64,000 nucleotides of DNA from Linyphia triangularis (taxonomy: Eukaryota; Arthropoda; Arachnida; Araneae; Linyphiidae), in the NCBI GenBank assembly GCA_963978545.1, contig OZ021724.1:101506163-101570162 (forward strand), given 5' to 3'. Below, in pieces: positions 12,178-24,663 of this stretch. Positions within the stretch are counted from its first letter, which is position 1, and each line of letters begins with the position of its first letter. Both the position numbers and the translations under genes were made by a program. The notes under the pieces are model-generated. The model worked only from the letters and a program-made list of their open reading frames with translations. It searched no databases and was not told the origin of the DNA.

Positions 12178-13062
12178 GGTACTTGCCTACGTTGAAAAGG
12201 TCGATTTTGATTAAATTTAACAAAAAAATATTATTCGAATAATTAAGCCCAAATCTTTAAGTTTCTAAAAATGTTTACTTAGTATCTCTGCGTTGATTTG
12301 AACAAAAGTTATGACAATTTGAAACTAATCTAAAACTGTAAGTTATAACCGGAAATGACCGGAAATTTCATATCAAAACCAAAAGTTGAAGTTTAAAAAG
12401 TGATTTCCTTCTAAATATTAATATTTTCTTCTTTTTAATAAATAAAAAAATTGAAAAAGAAGAAGGTGCATTTTAAGTGTGTAAGTAATATGGTTTATAT
12501 AGAAATTGAGTGTTTTAAAGTTAAAATGCATTTTTCTAGGAATTGATTTTCACACAAATATTGCTAATTTGAAATGTCATAACTCAAAAAGTTATTCATT
12601 GATAATTATAAAATTTTCTGTACTTCTCTTGTTGATTGTTTTCTAGGGAATGTGCTATCGAAATTGAGATTGGATGGTTATTTTATGAAATACCACCTTC
12701 AGTTTGAATAAAAACAAGGTGAAATTGTTAAAAAATCATGAACTTATTTTCTTCCATAAAAAAAGTTTTAATGAATATATTTTTTTTAATGTTGTATATG
12801 CCCTAGATATAAGCATGTAGTTTATTTATATATAAAATTTATATTCTAAAAAACTTAATAGTTATTCACTTATCTTATTTTAAGTTTTTGAAATATTTCA
12901 TCAAAATTTCATGCAAAATTGCAATTTATGAAAAATAATAATAATAAATTTGAATTTTTTTCACTGTATTATTAATCTATAGTAGTATTAAATATAAAAA
13001 GGCTCTTAAAATATTCGTACATAAAGTTTTTTTTTAAAGTACTCCGAACGTAGGCAAGTACC
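12178..13062. mobile_element. TTAA-flanked MITE (piggyBac superfamily type)
   Basis: GGTACTTGCCTACGTT at the left and AACGTAGGCAAGTACC at the right are near-perfect inverted ends, each bordered by TTAA (12174-12177 and 13063-13066). That target site is characteristic of piggyBac. The 885-bp interior is AT-rich with no transposase-like frame, so it is a non-autonomous element. Its ends differ from those of the piggyBac remnant at 10348, so it belongs to another family. Confidence 0.8.
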
Positions 13063-13066
13063 TTAA

Positions 13067-14666
13067 TGTGTTTAAAAGTTGTTTTTTTCTGACTAACACT
13101 GGCTTGGAAATACCTATCGAAGTTATGAAATACTAAACGTTTTCAAAACCATGAAAGTTTAGCTTTTTTTAGTTTCTGTTCAGATATATTTTTTAGACGA
13201 TAAGGAACCTTGTTGTACTCTGCAGACGATTTTTATCTCAAATTCAGCAAAAATAATTAGAATACATTCTGTTTTTCAGCGCAAGAACTCGTCTTTTCAT
13301 ATTTCGAACAAAAATCCCGATGTTCTATTAGTTTCTAAAGGAATCCTTGAAGTGATTCTGTGATGCTTTGGGCATCTGGTGACAGTTGTCGTAATTTTTT
13401 CTGCTCGTAGGTGTGATTGGGTGTAAGAGTGTACAGTGTTGAGTTAAATCGTCTGTCAAAAGATAACGTCTTGATAGAGCATATCCTTAAGATAGAGCAG
13501 TTGCTGTGAGGCAGCAGCCAGCTCACCAGATGGCGCTCGCATCACTCCACATAAACAGTTATTCTATTGTTCTGTCTTCTTTCTGCTTGATGAATCTATA
13601 TTTTTAGAACATTTCGATTCAGCATATTAAAACACAAATAAGCACAGTTGTAGTTGTACCGATGGGGGATACTATAATGGAACCTCTTTTAAAAAATTGT
13701 TTAACTTTTCCCCCCAAAATTTCCTCATCTTGAGTTTGTGATATATTATCTTATTCCAAAGATTGTAAATTCAATTCTGATGTAATTTTTTTTTTTGCTT
13801 TTCGTTGTAAATTTCATCGGCGCTATCTTTTCCTGTATTTGGATTCAAGTTCATTTATTAGTGATCACAAAGCTATACTATGAACATGAAGGGAATTGAG
13901 ACGGGTTTTATAATTCATCAATGAAAATGATTCATAAAATTAAATAAAAGCCAATTATAACTACGCTTTCCTATTTAATGATTATTTTTAGTACAGTTAC
14001 CGTTCGCTAAGTAAGTAAAAGATTTAAATAATTTGGTTTTTAAGGGCATATAAAAACAGAAAGATGATTATGCAAGTTTCAGATTTATATTTCAACTCAT
14101 ACTAGAGCATATTACATTTTTGAAAATTACGTTTACATTACTTATATAGCTCTAACATTTTTGCTATCTATTTCCATAATAACATTTACAAAATATCTTA
14201 ATTCATTATTCCTTAAAACAACAATGTTCAACAGTACAAAACAATCATCAGAAAAAAACTTGGAACATGATTTATTTATTTTTTCTTAATTGAGAAAAAA
14301 TCATGCCTTTTAGAATTTCATAGAATTTTCGATCTGATTCGAGGTTGATTCACACGTTGTAAGTTGAGGTTACTAGTCTCTTAAACGCTTCATTCCATTC
14401 ACTGGAGTGGTCATTGGAACGCCAGTAGCTATTAGCTCCAGTTTATTAAAAAAATTTACACGCTGGAGCGTCAATTCCCATCACTCGTACCTTCTCATGA
14501 CCGCCAACTGGTAATTACTTTTTAGTACTCGAAATACTCCAGCTGCTAGGCACTGTTTAAGCGAAAAGCTGGCATTAAATTAGTTCCAGTCAACACCTGT
14601 CAGTGACCTTCAAATCAAATTAATATATAGCATGTCAGCTACTGGCAGATTGTAAATCAACCATAA
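13067..14666. other. Unassigned sequence without a recognisable gene
   Basis: The segment around 13370-13560 is moderately GC-richer. Segments at 14345-14540 contain TTTACACGCTGGAGCGTC and CACACGTTGTAAG, which resemble worn ends of the neighbouring Harbinger-like family. No coding frame is convincing. Confidence 0.35.
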
Positions 14667-14803
14667 AACTGGATTTATACGCTACCAGTCGGGGTTCCAG
14701 TTTGGATCGCCAGCATGAGACGTCATTCGACTTACCTGGCTACTGGTGCCAGTAAATAAAACATTTTCTATTTACTGGAGTCGACGACTCTCAACATCTA
14801 ATC

Positions 14804-15456
14804 GCCTACCAAACGGTATAGTGGTTAGCGTGCTAGCTTCTAGACCGCGAGGTTGCGGGTTCCGAGTCCAGTGTTAGGCATGGGTGTTTGTAAATGTATT
14901 GTTGCACAAATTATCTGTATATAGTGTAGATAGTGACGTATTATTTTAAAATTCTATTGTAATTTATTTTTATCTTATTTTAATTATTAACAGTGATTAT
15001 ACAGGTTAGAAAAAGGTGGCAACACCTAAAGCAATCGAGAAATTTCGAGATGTTTCTTTTCCGACGAATTGGCTGGAAATTTCGCGAATGTTCCCTCGCG
15101 CCAAGTATAAATAAGACTGGAGATCGGGAAAGTTTTCAGATTGACTTCGGACTTCGATGTGAGCTGATCGCTTTGTTTACCTACTAGAGTGAATTTGTAT
15201 AATCGCTGTATTCGAAGTTGTGTTCTTACTGAAGCTTGTGTTGAAGCTTGAGGGTGATTAAACAGTTGTCTGTGAATAAATTTTGTGCTTTTGAAGAGAG
15301 AATAAATATTTTTATACCGTGAAAACTATGCCATCATTGCCTCAGTGGAAAAATTCGGAAGAGTATGTTGGCTTGTATAATGATGAATGTTCGGCGCATT
15401 ATAGCCCTCGTGTTGTTGACAGCACCAGATAATCTGAAAACAACCAACCAACTCAT
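14804..15456 (+). mobile_element. tRNA-headed SINE, copy S1, split by a solo LTR
   Basis: The SINE head resembles a tRNA gene: an A-box-like TATAGTGGTTAGCGTGC and a B-box-like GGTTCCGAGTCC carrying one extra C. The body runs through ATGGGTGTTTGTAAATGTAT and ends at GATAATCTGAAAACAACC. A 9-bp direct duplication, CATCTAATC, flanks it (14795-14803 and 15457-15465). The anticodon arm is poorly paired, so I do not assign an isotype. An LTR lies between 14900 and 15362. Confidence 0.85.
14900..15362 (+). mobile_element. Solo LTR, Ty3/gypsy-like family 1
   Basis: 463 bp homologous to the 469-bp LTRs at 39851 and 42956 read in reverse. It starts TGTTGCACAAATT and ends in a worn AAAAATTCGGAAGA where the young copies end TCATAACA. 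A 4-bp duplication, GTAT, flanks it (14896-14899 and 15363-15366). A TATA-like GTATAAATAA and the AATAAATATTTT polyadenylation region are visible. No internal retroelement sequence is left, so it formed by LTR-LTR recombination. Confidence 0.85.
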
Positions 15457-15788
15457 CATCTAATCACGTGCGTTCTCCTGTGACCACCGACAGACGCCGC
15501 AGCGGTCGCCTAGCTGAAGTCACAGAACTGGCGATCCAAACTGTAGCCGCGACTGGTTGCAGTATACTAAAGGGGTTGGTTTTTTAATTATGTGATGATT
15601 CTAACACAAAATTCAGTTTTATTTCCCAATCAAATATTTTGTAGATGGAACTGTTTCATAATTTTAAAATAATTTAAACTAGAGAAAATTTAATATAATT
15701 AAAAGACAATGTGCTTGAAATGGTTCTGGGGTCGTACTTTTATGAGTTGAAATAAAAATATCGACAAGTATAACTTCGTGTATATAGA

Positions 15789-16557
15789 CGTGGGCGCCCC
15801 CAGGAATATTTGCAAAGGGGTGCAAGACTAGATTTTTATCAAAATCTATAATTTTTTTAGAAATGTTAATTAATAACTATGCATTATAAATTATACTCTT
15901 TGAGAATAGTTAAAATTCATGGTATATATACTTTTGAAAGCGCAACCCTGTTAAAGAGAAAAGGATACAAAATAGTAAAAATATTAAAATACATATATTT
16001 AACGATTTTTTTTATCATCCAACCAGATCTCACGGTATTCAATAGACATTGTTTAGAATAGAAGAACTCGCAGATGCAAAAATGCAGAGAGCAAAATTTT
16101 TTTATTTCTACCAAGTGTCGGATAAATTGAAAAAAAAAAAAAAAAAAAAAAAAAAAATGAAACTTGAAGGCAGTATAGGAATATGTTCAATTGAATTCTA
16201 AAAATAAATTTCAAGGTAGTATATCTGATGACTTAAAAAACAAAACATTTTCCTAGAATTTTGAGAACTACACAGGAAATGATTATACAATAAAAGGAAT
16301 AAATACTTCAACTCATTTGACAAAAAGCACCAGAAAATCGTCCCGCAAGTATAGCTATAAAAAACGACATAGGAAAGAAACAAAAGACTAAATTATTTTT
16401 TTAAAAAATGCTTATTGTAGCATAAAAGTATAAACAGCATATGTGCTTTTTTTTTATCCTGGAATTTACATCTTTTAATTCATTTTTTTAAAAAATTCAA
16501 GAGCCAGGGGGGGGGGGGGCAAATGCACCTCCTTTCACCCTCCTGGGGGCACCCATG
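15789..16557 (-). mobile_element. R1 hAT-type MITE, copy D
   Basis: Begins CGTGGGCGCCCCCAGGAATA and ends CTGGGGGCACCCATG, with a perfect 8-bp duplication TATATAGA (15781-15788 and 16558-16565). 769 bp; the best preserved pair of termini in the family. An A tract at about 16131-16157 and a G run near 16507 are expanded relative to other copies. Confidence 0.9.
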
Positions 16558-16565
16558 TATATAGA

Positions 16566-17660
16566 TTATAGTTTCTTTTCAGAGATAGTTTTATAAGTTT
16601 TGCTAAATAATCTTGTCTTCAGTGTCGTCGTATTGCTAAAAGTTTTCCAAATATCAACTTTTGGTTTTGTTGATATTGATAAAAAAACCCTCTCCTACTT
16701 TAAAGATATCACGTGGGAATTGTTTAATTGAATCTAGTTTAGTCATTAAATCCGAAAACTTCAATTTTCGTTTATTTTCCCCAACTGTCATCAAAGGCGT
16801 TCAATGAAGTGCGTAAGTCCCAGATTATTCCCACATCCATTCGGGATAGTCCATTAATTCCATCCGAGTGCTCCACACACGAAGATCGATGTCCGGAGCA
16901 TCACGGGAAGAGATAGCGACGTCACGATGACGGATGCGGCTTCCACTGACCCCGCCCACATGACGTCATCTGTCACGCTGTTGGTCAGAGACAAATGACG
17001 TCGGCCCGCATAATAAATGAGCCCGGTCGCCATCTTGGAAAAGAGGCCATCTTGTTGATGGATTAAAGGACGTAATTTAGACGTCATTTTATCCGCGTTC
17101 TGGAAATTAGATAAGCTTTATTTCTCTCCGACGCTGGAATGAGAGAGAAAACAAAAAACAAAAAAATAAAAAGATAAATAATCAAGAAACTAAAAAAAGA
17201 GGGGGAGAGATTGAAAGGGTGTCTAATGGGAAAAACAAAGGAATCTTTTGTGTGGAGTGTATGTCAGATTAAAATCCGCTCTCCTGCCATAAAAGGTTCT
17301 CAACTTAAAACACGCTTTTAATTATGCCTCCCTGTTTTTTTTTGTGTTTTTCCCAACTTGTGGCAGTGCAGAGTTGATTAAAGGTCGACCATATTGCCCC
17401 GAATAAGAGCGCGCGTTTGAATTTATCTTGATTAAGTATCTGTATTGTTCGAGTAGGGCTGCAGACACTGACGGATCGGAATGTATTGAAAACACAGTGC
17501 CACGCGTCAATAACTGTTTCAGCTAACGCTTTGATTGTTTATGGATCACGTCATTGGTTGTTATGAGTGATATTAAGTATGCAGTCGTGAAGCTTTGTGG
17601 GTTATCGAAGACTTTTAATTGCTGCTGTCACGTTTGCTCAAAGTCAGAGCTTTCAGAGAG
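16566..17660. other. Unique, less AT-rich island
   Basis: No repeat match and no convincing exon. The central part is CpG-containing and carries a cluster of transcription factor motifs listed separately. The flanks at 17380-17600 are also unique and contain GCGCGCGTTTG and CACGCGTCAATAA. Confidence 0.4.
16850..17110. promoter_or_regulatory. Candidate regulatory island: CRE, YY1 and GC-box motifs
   Basis: A perfect CRE palindrome TGACGTCA is at 16961-16968, with half or near sites CGACGTCAC near 16918, TGACGTCG at 16996 and AGACGTCA at 17079. Two GCCATCTTG motifs, the inverse of the YY1 core, lie at 17029 and 17046. A CCCCGCCC GC box is at 16950. Motif grouping within 260 bp of unique, GC-richer DNA suggests a promoter or enhancer, but no transcript is seen here. 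Confidence 0.35.
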
Positions 17661-19019
17661 TTTATTTTATGGATCAAATTTCTATGTAAATGACAGATTT
17701 TTTTTTTAAATACCAGTTTACATACATTGCTTAAAATAAAAAGAAAATAATGTACTGGTTTAAAATCTAATAATATGTAAAATTGTTTTTAAGAGTACAA
17801 TGTCAAACTCAAAAATAGTTCCCGCTGTATTGTTATTCTAACAAAGAAATCCCAAATGCTCTGCTGAAGTTTTGAATATTTTAATGACTTGAGCTAATTC
17901 TTTTTGTGTTGCAAAGGAGAAATTAGTTCTTAAAAAAATCTGTAGTACTTTTTTTTTTATAGAAGTCTGATTTCAACTACTTTTGGGATAAAAAAAAATG
18001 GGTTAAACTAAAATCAAGCATTTGTAATATCGTAGAAACACAAAATAATTGTGAGCTAATAAACTTTGTTCGAAAAACTCAATTATAATTTTTTTAATCT
18101 ATTATTAATAAAGGAAATATTATATTAATACATTTATGCATAATATATATTAATAAATTTATCAAATAGAGAATTATAAGAACAATGGAATCTTATTGTG
18201 TTCAGTAACATGTAAAGGCGAACATTTTCTACACATGCTTGCTTAACTAAAAACAAATCCTTCGACACGCGTTAATTTTCAATTTTTTTTTTTTTTTGGG
18301 GGGATTATTAAAGTAACAACCTAAAAGTAAACTAATTTATCTAAATAATGTAGAAGAAAAAGTAAATGAATCGTATCCCTTTTGTAAACGACAAAGCGAA
18401 GGATTTGTTTGAACTCGACTCATCCGAGAAACCCTTAAAATGGTTTTCCCGCCTTTAGCATGCCCTTGCTCAGAAACAGGTTTGCAGTTTTTTGTCCCCC
18501 TCCGACTAAAACTAAATCCCTATCTTCTCTTTCGCTATTAATTATGCTCTTTGTCAAACATAAGTTTTATAACAACCTGTAAAATATTAAACTTTATTTG
18601 ATCATTTTAAATCAGAAATCACGGTGAAATTAGCACTTTATCGTGAGGAGTACTTTCTGGCACTAGTGTGAAAAAGTGCTTTTTATAACAACGTGCAAAA
18701 AATTTAACTTTTCTTACTCTTAAATCATGGGGAAAATAATACTTTTTCAAGAGTGTCAAAAAGTACTTTCTTGCGCACCTCGTGCTGAAATATTATATAG
18801 TCTTGGTTATGAAATGATACATTTTCAAAAGAAATTCATTTGACAGGCGTTGTCAAAATTAATAAATATATGTATTAAAATATTTTGTGCGCGTGATTAT
18901 AAAAAATATTGTATGCAACATGTACAAAATCACTTTTTCAAACTTTACATTCTTTGAATCGTGCTAACACAATCGTTAAATAAGCATTTTACCTAGTTTG
19001 AAGAAGTATTACGCATAAA
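17661..19019. other. Unassigned AT-rich sequence
   Basis: No gene. A loosely repeated AAGTGCTTTTTATAACAACGTGC-type phrase occurs around 18560-18720, so part may be an old tandem duplication. Confidence 0.35.
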
Positions 19020-20115
19020 TAACTAATTATTAGCTTTATTAAACATTCCAACAAGCTGTACTGTTATTCAAACATACAGGGTGGTTATAATTAAAGTTCA
19101 ACTTTCAAAAAGCTATAAAAAAAAGAATCAGGGATCAGATTGACCTGAAATTTGACCAGAAAAAATCTTACTGATGTTACCAATAATATATCTCTAGATG
19201 TCAAATCTAGACGGCTATCTCTACTTGCAACTATGAGGAATGGTTTTCGTGGCTAAAAAATTTACGGTTTGTGACAAACAAATTTAATACGAATTAATTT
19301 AATAATTTATGAATTAAAAATTCTAACAAGCTGTTCTATTATTTAAACGTACAGGGTAGTCATAATTAAAGTTCAACTTTCAAAAAGGTATAAAAAAAAG
19401 AATCAGGGATCAGATTGACCTGAAATTTGACCAGAAAAAATCTTACTGATGTTACCAATAATATATCTCTAGATGTCAAATCTAGACGGCTATCTCTACT
19501 TGCAACTATGAGGAATGGTTTTCGTGGCTAAAAAATTTACGGTTTGTGACAAACAAATTTAATACGAATTAATTTAATAATTTATGAATTAAAAATTCTA
19601 ACAAGCTGTTCTATTATTTAAACGTACAGGGTAGTCATAATTAAAGTTCAACTTTCAAAAAGCTATAAAAAAAAGAATCAGGGATCAGATTGACCTGAAA
19701 TTTGACCAGAAAAAATCTTACTGATGTTACCAATAATATATCTCTAGATGTCAAATCTAGACGGCTATCTCTACTTGCAACTATGAGGAATGGTTTTCGT
19801 GGCTAAAAAATTTACGGTTTGTGACAAACAAATTTAATACGAATTACTTTAATAATTTATGAATTAAAAATTCTAACAAGCTGTTCTATTATTTAAACGT
19901 ACAGGGTAGTCATAATTAAAGTTCAACTTTCAAAAAGCTGCAAAAAAAAAAAAATAATAATAATAATAATAATAGTAATAATAATAATCAGTTATCAGAA
20001 TGACTTGAAATTTTACCTGATAAAATCTTACTGATGTTACTGATAATATATCTCTAGATTTCAAATCTAGACGGCTATCTCTACTTGCAACTGTGAGGAA
20101 TGGTTTTCATGGCTA
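19020..20115. repeat. 275-bp tandem repeat, four units
   Basis: Units begin at ACAGGGTRGTYATAATTAAAG at 19076, 19351, 19626 and 19901, an exact 275-bp spacing. The first three are nearly identical; the fourth has an AAT triplet expansion near 19955 and stops after ATGGTTTTCATGGCTA. The TACAGGGT start resembles a mariner-type terminus, but no inverted partner is found within the unit. Confidence 0.9.
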
Positions 20116-20214
20116 TTGTAATACATATAATAACCCATAAAATAATATAACCCATAATTTAATTTTAATACTTTATATTAATCAGATTTGACTACCCAAA
20201 ATTATATGCATTGT

Positions 20215-20760
20215 AAATCTTTTTATTCATTAACTAAGCGCCGTTTCTGTTACCAGCGTGTGCTTGGTGTTGGCATCTAATTTTATATATTAAAAATATC
20301 TCTATCAGCAAAATGTGCGGAAAACAACTTTTCAAATTTTATTCATTATAAAATGAATGTGAATTTATGTAACCACATCTGAATATTTTTTATTTATTCT
20401 GGTTAAAACAATTTTTACAATTTACTAAAACTATTTTGACAACAGGAAAGCGTTTCTTCAATGATCGGTTAAATGCTATTTCAACTCGATTAGATGACGG
20501 CAAGTTGGCTTATAAGTATTATTATTAGTAAAAGCGTCTCTTTCATTATTATTAGCTTATTAGTAAAAGCGACTTTTTTATGACTGTTACAGCCTCCAAA
20601 ATTCGACAGAATGCATTGTCATCGACATCGAATCTATTTGTCATGTTTCAACTCTATCGGATGACAGAAAGTGGGTTAATTAGGCCTACGCAGATTTGCA
20701 CACCATTGACATACACGGCCACGCAACCACGCATAAGTGAAATATTAAAAAGTATTTAAA
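20215..20760 (-). mobile_element. R2 interspersed element, copy 2
   Basis: Starts at ATGCATTGTAAATC and passes through AAGCGCCGTTTCTGTTACC, ATTTATTCTGGTTAAAAC, GATGACGGCAAGTTGGCTTA and the CATCGACATCGAATCTATTTG block, all in the same order as other R2 copies. No tetranucleotide expansion is present. A local duplication of the AGTAAAAGCG segment is seen near 20530-20575. Confidence 0.65.
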
Positions 20761-21713
20761 AAAAAGCACAAACTTATCCCATAAAACAGTAGACTTTTAA
20801 GTAATAGTTAAAAGGATTTATATACTTATCACGTGTGAGACATAAATTTTCTGTGGAATGCCTCTGAATTGGAATCCGTCTACGTTGCAAACCCTGGCAT
20901 AAATTAATTTTTTGTTGTTTCAGCAACTGGTACAAGTTCCTTTTTTACGTGCAAGTTTCTCAAGTTATGGAAGCACCGTAACCGTAATATTTCAAAGCTT
21001 GAAAGCGAAGGGTTTTCATTTTTTATTACTTATTAGGTGATTGTCCCTTCACAGAATACGACAAGCAATCGATTTTCATTTACTGTTTTTGTTCGTTTTC
21101 TTCTTTCAGCAGCTGGTTCAATTAGTCTGCGCAATTGGCTTATTTATGGAGTGCTTTCCTAGACTAGTTTGGTTTGATGATTGAGGAATCGTGAAAGTTA
21201 AAACTATTCAATTACCGAGTTGTATTCACGTCACTGTTTCATTAGTATTCATTAGGAAATAATTAGACGCGTCGAACCCATCGATATAGATAAACAACTG
21301 GATAGACTGCTCCATTGTCAATGCAAAGAGAAAAACGTGCCGGGATTGCGAAGCTGGTGGGAAGATTAACCAATCACAGTTCACTTTTATAGTTGGATGG
21401 AAATGCGAAAAACCTTGTAAAATGCTAGAGTATATATTTTTTTGCACATTATTACTAATTAAGGTCTACTATTGACATTTCTGCTGTGTACAACCCAAAA
21501 TTTTATTTTTAATACTCAGCAATCCGTATTTTTTATCCCACCAATTGCATCTGGCAACGGCTTCATTTTCCCAGCGTTAAGCAGTCTATCCAGTTGTTTA
21601 TTTATATCGATGGTCGAACCTCGATTCAAGGGTAAAAAAAAGAGGGTTAATTGCTTTTCAATTGATTTAAATTTACAATAAAGGAAGCGATACGACGAGG
21701 TTTTTATATACAA
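20761..21713. other. Unassigned sequence holding a long-spaced inverted repeat
   Basis: Unique sequence with an inverted repeat of about 40 bp per arm (21272-21311 and 21581-21618), described as its own entry. No gene is supported. Confidence 0.4.
21272..21618. repeat. Inverted repeat with ~40-bp arms and ~270-bp loop
   Basis: The left arm contains ATAAACAACTGGATAGACTG and the right arm CAGTCTATCCAGTTGTTTAT. Weaker complementarity continues inward at GGTGGGAA near 21355 and TCCCACCA near 21535. It may be a decayed foldback element. Confidence 0.7.
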
Positions 21714-22475
21714 CTAGGGGTGTGGATCCTCGCTCAACTTTCAATGACACTATAATATTGATGTTGATTTGTGTCATCTACCGTAGTTATATTTTCATCA
21801 TTCATTTAGTAAAAATGGACAGTTTGGCGATATTTTTGGCGATAATTCTTTTATGTGTCTTTATAAGAAAAGAATAAAAAAAAAAAAAAATTCAGTAAAA
21901 TTGATGATTTTGGCGATATATTTGTCGATAATCTTTAAATTTTTCATTCTTGTAAGTGAAACTGAACAACAAAGAAGAAAAAATTATCGTTGATGAGGTA
22001 TGCTCAAGGAAAGAAAACTTTGTGTTAAAGGCATTCGTTTTTCAAATTCTTACGCCATCAAAGCATTTTTACTGAAATTTAGGAAATGGGAATGCTTAGA
22101 ACACCTTAAAGAGGCATTACCACAGCGATTTTATTAAAAGCCGTATTTTAGCAATGACTGAAAACCATGATTTTTTCAATGGCAGCTACCCTAGGCGCAT
22201 GTGTGATTTTGACAAAAACCTTAATGGTAGGTCCTTGTGCCATCCCCAACCCACACATCAAATTTGAACATCGTATATCAATTTGTTCGGGAGTCATGCA
22301 GACTACATACACGCAGACATTTTTTCTATATCACTTTTTTGAAATCATAATGTTCCAAAACGTAGAGAAATTTAAAAAAAAAAAAAAAAAAAAAAATGAC
22401 ATTTTGTTTTTGACCGAATACCATACTTTTATTAACCAATGTATACATATAGGTAATTGAAAGTAAAAATTTATA
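21714..22475 (+). mobile_element. R3 interspersed repeat, copy 1
   Basis: R3 begins at CTAGGGGTGTGGATCCTCGC, continues through AGTTTGGCGATATTTTTGGC and CCTTAATGGTAGGTC, and ends near TTGAAAGTAAAAA. Five copies occur in the window. No transposase or reverse transcriptase frame is visible and no clear inverted ends, so the class is unresolved. The copy contains a ~20-base A run at about 22375. Confidence 0.6.
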
Positions 22476-22605
22476 AACTTATACAAAGTGTCTCAAAGAG
22501 GACTGAAACATTAAAAAAATGTATAAAAAGAAACGAAACACAATAGAAGTATGCTGTTTGTTGCATTATATTTGGGAAAAAATTTTATCGCATCAATTTT
22601 CTAAA
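22476..22605. other. Short unassigned stretch
   Basis: Contains GTGTCTCAAAGAGGACTGAA, which resembles a mariner-type terminus; no partner end is found. Confidence 0.3.
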
Positions 22606-22823
22606 GTAGTCACAAAGTTCACCAACAGATGGCGGTTTTAAGTAAAAATACTTTAAAAAGAAACCGGTCTGAACATGTTGCACAAAATATAAAACAATGT
22701 TTGAAACATACTAACCTTTTCCAACAACATGGCACAATTAAATCCTTTTGTTGTTTTTGCCATATATTCAGACTATTTTTTTTTATTCTAATGCGCCATC
22801 TAACGGTGAACTTTGTAACTATA
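22606..22823. mobile_element. Small inverted-terminal element (MITE)
   Basis: GTAGTCACAAAGTTCACCAA at the left matches, inverted, GGTGAACTTTGTAACTATA at the right; each is followed inward by a GATGGCGC or GCGCCATC block. Flanks TCTAAAG and TCTAAAA may be the target duplication. The superfamily cannot be set from the ends. Confidence 0.6.
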
Positions 22824-23559
22824 TCTAAAAATAAGTAGAATATAGAAAATAATACAAATCAATCGTCTTGCGTATTTTCTTTTGTCAAATGTCTTATCAT
22901 TTTCATTTCAATCGTTTTATCATTTTTCTATTTTTTTTAGGACATCATTGTATATTTTGTTTATCATATTTAGCTTATAAAATATTTTAGTGAAGTGGAA
23001 AAATGAAAATGTATACACCTGAGCTCTGGATGATATTTTTCTGCTTATAATCTACAGCTAATCTTGTTGATCATAGAGACGGCTAAAATATTGCTTTTTG
23101 ACATATTTGACTATTTTAATGTAATGCCCCCTTATTACTCCTACAACAACAACATCGCAGTATTTCTAATACCTCGTTCTGGGCTATAAAATGGGTTATA
23201 AATTGTTGTTTCCAAATAAGCCTATTTGTTTAGTAATCCATAAAAAGTGAAGTTTTATATAAATCCTTTATATGTATTACCAATTTTTATGTGCAATTGA
23301 AACATATTTAAGCAATTTTTAGTTAAATCAAGTTTTTGTAATCTTTAAACACTACGAAAAAAAACCATCTATTCCGGGTCATGGAAATTTGTTTTACTCC
23401 AAAACTTAGAAACAAAACTCTTTGTCATTGACAAAGAATCTATCTGTCAAATTTCAACGCGATTGGGTGACCACAAATGAGCATTCTTTTTTATTTTGTA
23501 ACCCACCATTTTTTAACTTTCAATACGGAAAATTGCTGACGGTTTCAAATCTCTGGATC
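22824..23559. other. Unassigned sequence with a decayed R2 fragment
   Basis: 23255-23480 resembles R2 (TAAATCCTTTATATGTATTA, then GACAAAGAATCTATCTGTCA and CGCGATTGGGTGACC), but with much loss. The rest shows no gene. Confidence 0.4.
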
Positions 23560-23990
23560 CAAATACTTGCCTCTTTTAAAAGTTAGCCAAGTTTGTGATA
23601 AATATTAAGACACTGATGACTTAATATTTATTGACAACATGCTGATTTTTAAAAGATGAAAGTACTTGGCGCCAGGAAAAACAAATCTACCGCAAATTTC
23701 TTGATTCAAAATTAAACAGTTTTGGGTTACGAGATAAAAAAAGAAGTCAAGTAATGATATATTTGGCTATTGGATTTATTTCATCTCATTCAAAGTCGAT
23801 TTCTAAATAGTGGCAGCCAATTTTGTTAAGACAGACCAGTACATTCGTAATCTATTAACTTCTCTTCACATTCTATACAAAAATTCAGTATGATTTTCGA
23901 TGGGGTACTTAAACTTACAGTCGTCTCTTGAATTCTAATGTCTGTAAAGCTGATATCATTACTTACTTTGATTCTCGCTGAAGGCATAGC
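23560..23990. repeat. R5 interspersed repeat, copy 1
   Basis: Aligns by eye with 47320-47740 over about 420 bp: CTCTTTTAAAAGT, CCAAGTTTGTG, TGATGAC, TTTTAAAAGATGAA, AGATAAAAAAAGA, ATATTTGGC and ACTTAAACT..CAGTCG blocks recur in order. No coding frame. Two copies only, so it may be a segmental duplication rather than a transposon. Confidence 0.6.
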
Positions 23991-24261
23991 ATTGAATTCT
24001 GATGTCAAGTATCACTTGATCTTGCCAGAAACGTCCTTACTTACCATACAAATATGATGCTATGCGTCATATCTAGAGTTTCATCTACTTTAGCATAGAA
24101 AGTAATAAAGACCTATCTGCCTTGGTCACAGCTCTAGAAGATTTCACTTGAGTCTATATATGTACAGTATGAAAAAAGAAAAATCTAAATGATGGTTATA
24201 TATTGTAATCGAATTAATAAAATAAAAAAGTGCCATTGTAGTTCGTGAAAGTTTTTTTAAA

Positions 24262-24663
<402 letters not shown>

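Larger units (their letters stand above)
14667..15572 (-). mobile_element. Harbinger-like MITE split by a SINE
   Basis: The left part, from CTGGATTTATACGCTACCAG to 14803, and the right part, from 15466 to about 15572, are the two halves of the element seen intact at 50408-50654, in the opposite orientation. Shared blocks are CTACCAGTCGGGGTTCC, TTTCTATTTACTGGA and GCTGAAGTCACAGAACTGGC. The right end is worn. A SINE of 653 bp (itself enlarged by an LTR) separates the halves at CATCTAATC. Confidence 0.75.
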
